Under the pieces are notes generated by a model that made no database searches, was not told the origin of the DNA, and saw only the letters and a list, made by a program, of their open reading frames with translations. From contig JASIGS010000197.1 of the NCBI GenBank assembly GCA_030052355.1, positions 1-9,381 on the forward strand: a stretch of 9,381 bases of DNA, in the 5' to 3' direction. Positions 5,678-9,381 of the stretch are shown in pieces (the first letter of the stretch is position 1; each line of letters opens with the position of its first letter). The translations under genes were made by a program, and so were the position numbers. The stretch comes from Streptosporangiaceae bacterium. Its GTDB lineage: Bacteria > Actinomycetota > Actinomycetes > Streptosporangiales > Streptosporangiaceae.

Positions 5678-6964
5678 ATGACCACGGTGGGTGCCTCCGT
5701 CCCAAGGGCCGGGGATGTCCTGGAACTTGCCATCGGAGAGGTGGCGCAGGGGGGCTGGTGCGTCGCCAGGGACGCCGACACGGGCTCGGTGGTCTTCGTC
5801 CGGCACGCGCTCCCCGGCGAGCGGGTCCGCGCCGTGATCACCCAGGCCACCGCGCGGTTTGCCAGGGCGGACGCGGTCGAGATCCTGCAGCCCTCGGCCG
5901 ACAGGGTGCCGCCGCCGTGCAGGTACGCCAGGCCAGGCGGCTGCGGCGGCTGCGACTGGCAGCACGCCAGCCTGCCCGCGCAGCGGGCGCTCAAGGCGGC
6001 GGTGGTCCGTCAGCAACTCCGGCGGATCGCCGGGATCGACCGCGATGTCGCCGTCCAGCCGCTCGACGGCGATCAGGCGGGCCTGGGCTGGCGGACCGTG
6101 GTCAGCTTCGCCGTCGATGCCGCCGGCGTGGCCGGGTTGCGCCGGCACCGCTCGCACGAGGTCGTGGAGATCGACAGCTGCGCGATAGCCCACCCGCTGG
6201 TCAGCGACGCGGGTGTGACGGGCGCGCGGTGGCCCTCGGTTCGGGCCGTGCAGGTGAGCGTCGCCCCGCACGGAGGGGAACGTGGCGTGACCGTGACTCG
6301 CCCCGGCAGAGCCGGGGCAGCGGACCTGCCCGGCGTGCGGGCCGACTCGGTCCAGGTCACCGGCCGGTCGGGTGCCCGCACGCCGGTCCGCGGTCGCGGC
6401 TACCTGACCCAGCGCGCGGCCGGGCGGGACTGGCGGGTAAGCCTCGGCGGGTTCTGGCAGGTCCACCCGGGTGCCGCTGACGCGCTGGCGGCTGCCGTAC
6501 TGGCTGCGGCTGACCCGCGTCCTGGCGCGAGCGGGCTCGACCTGTACTGCGGAGCGGGCCTGTTCGCCGGCGTGCTGGCCGAGGCGGTCGGCCCGGACGG
6601 AGCTGTCCTCGCGATCGAGCAGGACGGTCCGGCGGTCCGTGACGCCCGGCACAACCTGCGGGAGTGGAGCTGGGTGCGGGTCGTCCGCGGCGACGCAGCC
6701 GCGGTATTGGCGGCGACAGACCTGAGCGCGTCATCCTTCGCGGTGCTCGACCCGCCGCGCACGGGGGCTGCCAGGAGCGTCATAGACGCCCTGTGCCGCG
6801 CACCGCTGCGGCGGATCGCGTACGTCTCGTGCGACCCGGCGACCCTGGCCAGGGACTTGCGGCTGTTGCTTGACGGCGGCTGGCGACTCGACGACCTGCG
6901 CGGCTTCGACGCGTTCCCGATGACGCACCACGTGGAGTGCCTGGCCACGCTCACCAGGGGATAG
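5678..6964 (+). CDS. TRAM-domain class I SAM-dependent RNA (uracil-5-)-methyltransferase, TrmA/RumA family
   Basis: A 428-residue protein that transfers methyl from S-adenosylmethionine to C5 of a uridine in rRNA or tRNA. It begins with a TRAM RNA-binding domain (about 10-70; LELAIGEVAQGGWCVAR, FVRHALPGERVRA). A [4Fe-4S] cluster set follows: C81, C89 and C92 in RPGGCGGCDWQHA, with C168 as fourth ligand. The catalytic part has FWQVHPGAAD (259-268), SAM motif LDLYCGAGLFAG (287-298), DPPRTGA (358-364) and SCDPATLARDL (384-394), where C385 is the expected nucleophile. It ends with MTHHVECLATL (415-425), with E420 as the expected base. Thus all catalytic and cluster residues are present. The orthologue by position is M. 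tuberculosis Rv2689c. RNA target and nucleotide are not readable. It is divergent from the trkA pair. Confidence 0.93.
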   Translation: MTTVGASVPRAGDVLELAIGEVAQGGWCVARDADTGSVVFVRHALPGERVRAVITQATARFARADAVEILQPSADRVPPPCRYARPGGCGGCDWQHASLPAQRALKAAVVRQQLRRIAGIDRDVAVQPLDGDQAGLGWRTVVSFAVDAAGVAGLRRHRSHEVVEIDSCAIAHPLVSDAGVTGARWPSVRAVQVSVAPHGGERGVTVTRPGRAGAADLPGVRADSVQVTGRSGARTPVRGRGYLTQRAAGRDWRVSLGGFWQVHPGAADALAAAVLAAADPRPGASGLDLYCGAGLFAGVLAEAVGPDGAVLAIEQDGPAVRDARHNLREWSWVRVVRGDAAAVLAATDLSASSFAVLDPPRTGAARSVIDALCRAPLRRIAYVSCDPATLARDLRLLLDGGWRLDDLRGFDAFPMTHHVECLATLTRG

Positions 6965-6984
6965 CGGGGTTCGCGGCTCTGGCC

Positions 6985-7010
6985 GTAACCTCCGGGCCGT
7001 CTGTAGCGTC
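6985..7010 (+). promoter_or_regulatory. Candidate ECF-type promoter upstream of the sigma gene
   Basis: GTAAC (6985-6989) and CGTC (7007-7010) are separated by 17 nt, similar in form to -35 (AAC-type) and -10 (CGTC) elements used by ECF sigma factors. An overlapping TAGCGT (7004-7009) also fits a housekeeping TAnnnT -10. It lies in the 153-nt gap (6965-7117) between the methyltransferase and the chosen sigma start; nothing else is evident in that gap. If used, it could autoregulate the cassette. Confidence 0.33.
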
Positions 7011-7117
7011 ATTCCGGTGTGACAGCCCTGATCACGACGGACGGCTGGCCGGAGCCGGTTGTCCCTGTGCCCGAAGCGCGCGCTGCCCACCGCTCGCGCG
7101 CCAGGCAGGAGCGGCCG

Positions 7118-7675
7118 GTGACGCTGGATGGCGGGGTCGTCGACTTCGATGAGTTCTACGGCGCGGTGGCCAAGCGCATCGTCCGGCATGCTTACGCGCT
7201 GACCGGCAACATCTCCGACGCGCAGGACATCACGCAGGAAGCATTCGCGCGCGCCTGGCAGCGCTGGGACTCCATCCGCAGCTGTGACTCGCCAGAGGCG
7301 TGGGTGCGGCGGGTCGCCACCAACCTCGCGACCAGCCGGTTCCGGCGCGACCGGACCGCCAGGGCCGCGGCCTGGCAACTGGCCGCGAGGCCGGTGCCGG
7401 AGATAGGTCCGGACACCGTCGCGCTCGTGGCCGCCCTGAGGAAGCTGCCGGATCGGCAGCGGGTCGTGGTCGTGCTGCACTATCTGGCCGACCAGCCGGT
7501 CGGCCAGATAGCCGCCGAACTGCACTGCCCGGTCGGCAGCGTCAAGGCGTGGCTGTCGCGCGGCCGCGCCGCGCTGGCGCTCGCACTCGCGGTCACCGAA
7601 GCCGCCCCCGGGGGACCGCCTCGCCCGTCCCCCGGCGATGGTGGCCGCGCACACCAGGAGGCCGCCGATGCCTGA
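7118..7675 (+). CDS. SigE-family (ECF-like) RNA polymerase sigma factor
   Basis: A 185-residue sigma-70-family protein with only regions 2 and 4. Region 2 spans about 9-80: DFDEFYGAVAKRIVRHAYALTG, DAQDITQEAFARAWQRWDSI, and VRRVATNLATSRFRRDR, the DNA-melting and -10 recognition part. Region 4 spans about 100-155, with the helix-turn-helix PVGQIAAELHCPVGSVKAWLSRGRAAL for the -35. The sequence is closest to the actinobacterial group named SigE-family. GTG 7118 is chosen because AGGAG (7107-7111) lies 6 nt upstream and region 2 begins nine residues in. An in-frame GTG at 7019 would add 33 residues unlike sigma factors, though it would sit close behind a candidate promoter. The stop overlaps the next gene by 8 nt. 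A long hairpin lies in the region-4 coding part. Confidence 0.92.
   Translation: MTLDGGVVDFDEFYGAVAKRIVRHAYALTGNISDAQDITQEAFARAWQRWDSIRSCDSPEAWVRRVATNLATSRFRRDRTARAAAWQLAARPVPEIGPDTVALVAALRKLPDRQRVVVVLHYLADQPVGQIAAELHCPVGSVKAWLSRGRAALALALAVTEAAPGGPPRPSPGDGGRAHQEAADA
7480..7511 (+). repeat. Perfect 14-bp stem, 4-nt loop inverted repeat inside the sigma gene
   Basis: Arm CTATCTGGCCGACC (7480-7493) is the exact reverse complement of GGTCGGCCAGATAG (7498-7511), with loop AGCC. It covers codons 121-132 (HYLADQPVGQIA) at the start of the region-4 helix-turn-helix. There is no T-tract, so it is not a typical terminator. Confidence 0.85.
7656..7661 (+). promoter_or_regulatory. Ribosome binding site of the sigma-partner gene, inside the sigma coding sequence
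   Basis: AGGAGG is followed by 6 nt and ATG 7668, which sets the start of the partner gene rather than the in-frame ATG at 7638. It lies within the last codons of the sigma gene, so the two are probably translationally coupled. Confidence 0.8.
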
Positions 7676-9020
7676 TCTCGACCGCGTGATCGGCCAGCGG
7701 TTTCACCGGCTGGCCGGCGAGGAACTGCCCGTACCGCCGGCCGAGGCGGTCATTAGGCGGGGCAGGCAGCGCCGCCGGCGCGCCCGCGCCCGGGCCATAT
7801 CGGCGATCGCCGCCGCTGCCGCGGTCATCACCGCGATCGCCGCCAGCCAGCTCGCCGCGTCCCCGGCCGCTCGGCATCCGGCTCCGGCAAGCCACGGCCG
7901 CCACACTCCGGCGAGCCCCGGCCTCGGGTGCCCGGCAGCGTCCAGCGCGGCACTGAGCGCGGCCCTGCACGCGCGGCCGCTGGCCATCAGTTACCACCAG
8001 CTGAGGGTCTCCCCGATCGCGCTGGCCAAGGACGGGACCGCGCTGTGGGTGCAGACGACCGCGCCGGGCTTCCACGGCATTGCTGAGGAGGACCTGCAAA
8101 CCGGTGCCATTGTCGCCAAGATCGAGTCGCTGCCGGCGGACTACACCGGCGCGCAGGGCGGGCTCGGGGTGGGCGGCGTGCTGGTCTGGGCCAACACCTA
8201 TCCCACCGGAAGCGACCTCGGAGCGATGACGCCCGTCCAGATGTGGTCACCCCGGACCGGGGTGACCACGCTGGAGCCGACCGGACAGCACCGGGACTCG
8301 CTGAGTAACCCAGTCTTCGGCCCTGGGGGCAAGCTGGCCGCGTGGGAGGTGGCGGACGGCAGCCAGCAGGAGATCATTGAGGCAAACCTGGACACCGGGG
8401 TCGCCGACGTCGTCGCGCACGGCTACCTGGGCGCGCCCGTCTTCGTCGGGAACGCGCTTGTCTGGTCGGTCTCCAGCGAGCCCAGTGAGCCCAGCGGGTC
8501 GGCGCCCACTCACCTGGTTGCGGTGAACGCCGCGGAGTTTCCCGCCTCGCAGCGGATTGCCGTTCCGGTCGCGCTGCGCGGGTTCAGCGAAGATGTGGCG
8601 TACGGATATGGCCGGGCAGGTCCCTGGCAGCCGGCCCACAGCCTCATCGCCTCCTACGGCGGCGCTGTTGTCTACGCCTCCGCCGACCTGCTGAAGCTTT
8701 ACTACTCGCCGTCTCCGTCACAGCCTGCCCGCTTGGTGATCACGCTGCCGAGCGTCGGCGGCACCGTCAGTCCCGACGGGATTTATCTCGGACCCGGCTA
8801 CATCGGCTGGAACACTGCGTCGGCTGGCAGTTACCTGGCCAGCACGTCGAGCTTCGCGGTGGTGCGGGTCATCAACGAGACGACGATCTGGGGCAGCGTG
8901 CAAGGGCTAAGCAGCGAGGTCCTGGTCGGCACGGCCCCGCCGACCAAAAAGCCGCACCCGACCCAGTACCGCTTGGTCAGCGGTTCGACGATCGGCGCGC
9001 TGAGGTGTGCGGGAAAATAG
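7668..9020 (+). CDS. Membrane-anchored protein with a large extracytoplasmic domain, putative regulator of the adjacent sigma factor
   Basis: A 450-residue protein I cannot place in a named family. Residues 1-42 are a hydrophilic tail ending in a very basic run (RRGRQRRRRARAR, 30-42), consistent with an inside location. A single hydrophobic helix follows at about 43-63, then a Pro/Ala/His-rich linker (64-88). About 360 residues of β-rich sequence follow, with recurring short strands ending in aromatic residues: GTALWVQT (123-130), VGGVLVWANT (168-177), LAAWEVADG (223-231), VGNALVWSVSS (260-270), GGAVVYASAD (331-340) and GPGYIGWNTAS (375-385). This suggests a β-propeller, by inference only. 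The only cysteines, C88 and C447, flank this domain. There is no HxxxCxxC zinc anti-sigma motif. The 8-nt overlap with the sigma gene supports an anti-sigma or sensor role. Confidence 0.75.
   Translation: MPDLDRVIGQRFHRLAGEELPVPPAEAVIRRGRQRRRRARARAISAIAAAAAVITAIAASQLAASPAARHPAPASHGRHTPASPGLGCPAASSAALSAALHARPLAISYHQLRVSPIALAKDGTALWVQTTAPGFHGIAEEDLQTGAIVAKIESLPADYTGAQGGLGVGGVLVWANTYPTGSDLGAMTPVQMWSPRTGVTTLEPTGQHRDSLSNPVFGPGGKLAAWEVADGSQQEIIEANLDTGVADVVAHGYLGAPVFVGNALVWSVSSEPSEPSGSAPTHLVAVNAAEFPASQRIAVPVALRGFSEDVAYGYGRAGPWQPAHSLIASYGGAVVYASADLLKLYYSPSPSQPARLVITLPSVGGTVSPDGIYLGPGYIGWNTASAGSYLASTSSFAVVRVINETTIWGSVQGLSSEVLVGTAPPTKKPHPTQYRLVSGSTIGALRCAGK
8243..8269. repeat. 27-nt odd palindrome (13-nt arms, 1-nt centre) inside the sigma-partner gene
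   Basis: GTGGTCACCCCGG (8243-8255) and CCGGGGTGACCAC (8257-8269) are exact reverse complements around a single A at 8256. It covers codons 192-201 (MWSPRTGVTT). With one central base it is more like a dimeric protein-binding site than an RNA hairpin, although an RNA could still fold with a few unpaired loop bases. Confidence 0.85.
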
Positions 9021-9024
9021 CCGC

Positions 9025-9381
9025 ATGCAACTGCGAATCTTCACCGAGCCGCAGCAGGGCGCCGACTACGCGACGCTGCTGCGGGTGGCCAGGGCAACCG
9101 AGGATCTCGGCTTCGACGCGTTCTTCCGGTCCGATCACTACCTGAAGATGGGGGACGGCAGCGGCCTGCCCGGTCCGACTGACGCGTGGATCACGCTGGC
9201 CGGGCTTGCCCGCGAGACCTCGCGGATCAGGCTGGGCACGCTGATGAGCCCCATAACGTTCCGGCTGCCCGGGCCGCTGGCGATCTCGGTCGCCCAGGTC
9301 GACCACATGAGCGGCGGCCGGGCCGAGCTCGGCATCGGCGCCGGCTGGTTCGACGCGGAGCACGCCGCCTACGCGATCCCG
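9025..9381 (+). CDS. LLM-class F420-dependent oxidoreductase, N-terminal part (3' end outside window)
   Basis: 119 residues are visible before the window ends. They start MQLRIFTEPQQGADYATLLR, followed by ATEDLGFDAFFRSDHYL (24-40), ETSRIRLGTLMSPITFRLPG (64-83) and MSGGRAELGIGAGWFDAEH (95-113). These are hallmarks of the bacterial luciferase-like TIM-barrel family, and the FRSDHYL and SGGRAELGIGAGW motifs are typical of the F420-dependent branch. Enzymes of this group use reduced or oxidised coenzyme F420 (some use FMN) for hydride transfer in the cytoplasm; the substrate is unknown. The ATG at 9025 is 4 nt after the stop of the sigma-partner gene, with a weak GGGA (9011-9014) upstream, so it may be read from the sigma cassette transcript. 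About two thirds of the protein, judging by usual family length, lies beyond the window. Confidence 0.9.
   Translation, partial: MQLRIFTEPQQGADYATLLRVARATEDLGFDAFFRSDHYLKMGDGSGLPGPTDAWITLAGLARETSRIRLGTLMSPITFRLPGPLAISVAQVDHMSGGRAELGIGAGWFDAEHAAYAIP

Noticed and set aside
6300..6318. 8-bp GC hairpin (GCCCCGGC / GCCGGGGC, loop AGA) in the methyltransferase gene
   Set aside because: Stems of this size and composition are expected by chance in DNA this GC-rich; no T-tract and no position that suggests a role.
5573..6652. 359-residue minus-strand open frame across the methyltransferase gene
   Set aside because: It lies opposite a gene with complete TRAM, Fe-S and SAM motifs. Its own translation shows no domain and has the composition of a GC-rich shadow.
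7444..7460. 7-bp stem GCTGCCG / CGGCAGC in the sigma gene
   Set aside because: Short and GC-rich; not distinguishable from background, unlike the 14-bp stem 20 nt downstream.
6731..7654. 307-residue minus-strand open frame across the methyltransferase end and the sigma gene
   Set aside because: Shadow of two clear plus-strand genes; no domain features.
7638..7667. Earlier in-frame ATG for the sigma-partner gene
   Set aside because: AGGAGG at 7656-7661 has ideal spacing to ATG 7668 and lies downstream of ATG 7638, so the later start is favoured.

Overview
The window is very GC-rich and almost fully coding, with actinobacterial families throughout: DUF4235, DUF3093, DUF3710, an Mtb-type dUTPase, paired TrkA proteins of the CeoB/CeoC kind, a SigE-family sigma factor and an F420-type luciferase-like oxidoreductase. 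This points to a high-GC, F420-using actinomycete. Streptosporangiales or a neighbouring order is a guess; the sequence does not fix the genus. No mobile elements, rRNA, tRNA, CRISPR or phage genes were seen.

Layout. (1) 2-454 (+) is the C-terminal part of a HAD-family phosphatase, convergent with 466-759 (-), a small DUF4235 membrane protein. Upstream of that on the same strand is 814-1347 (-), a DUF3093 membrane protein. (2) A 21-bp gap separates the DUF3093 start from the divergent AI-2E/PerM-family permease at 1369-2661 (+). This is followed by dut (dUTPase, 2708-3235) and a DUF3710 protein (3248-4156). (3) Convergent to these is a two-gene unit of TrkA/RCK potassium-transport regulators (4865-5533 then 4176-4865, minus strand, overlapping by one base). 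(4) Divergent from it is a TRAM-domain, [4Fe-4S] RNA uridine-5 methyltransferase of the TrmA/RumA type (5678-6964, +). (5) The last region is a regulatory cassette: a SigE-family ECF-like sigma factor (7118-7675), overlapped by 8 nt by a membrane-anchored protein with a large predicted extracytoplasmic domain (7668-9020). Four nt later comes the start of an LLM-class F420-dependent oxidoreductase, cut by the window end (9025-9381).

Regions 1-4 match the conserved actinobacterial neighbourhood seen in Mycobacterium tuberculosis around Rv2689c-Rv2698 (TRAM methyltransferase, APC permease, ceoB, ceoC, DUF3159, OB-fold protein, DUF3710, dut, DUF3093). Here the OB-fold, DUF3159 and APC permease genes are missing from their expected positions, and an AI-2E permease lies between DUF3093 and dut.

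The most unusual part is the sigma cassette. The sigma partner has no zinc-binding anti-sigma motif. It has only a short basic cytoplasmic tail, one membrane span and a roughly 360-residue outer domain flanked by its only two cysteines. Both genes carry near-perfect inverted repeats inside their coding sequence: a 14-bp stem with a 4-nt loop in the sigma gene, and two 13-nt arms around one base in the partner gene. A possible ECF-type promoter lies upstream of the sigma gene.
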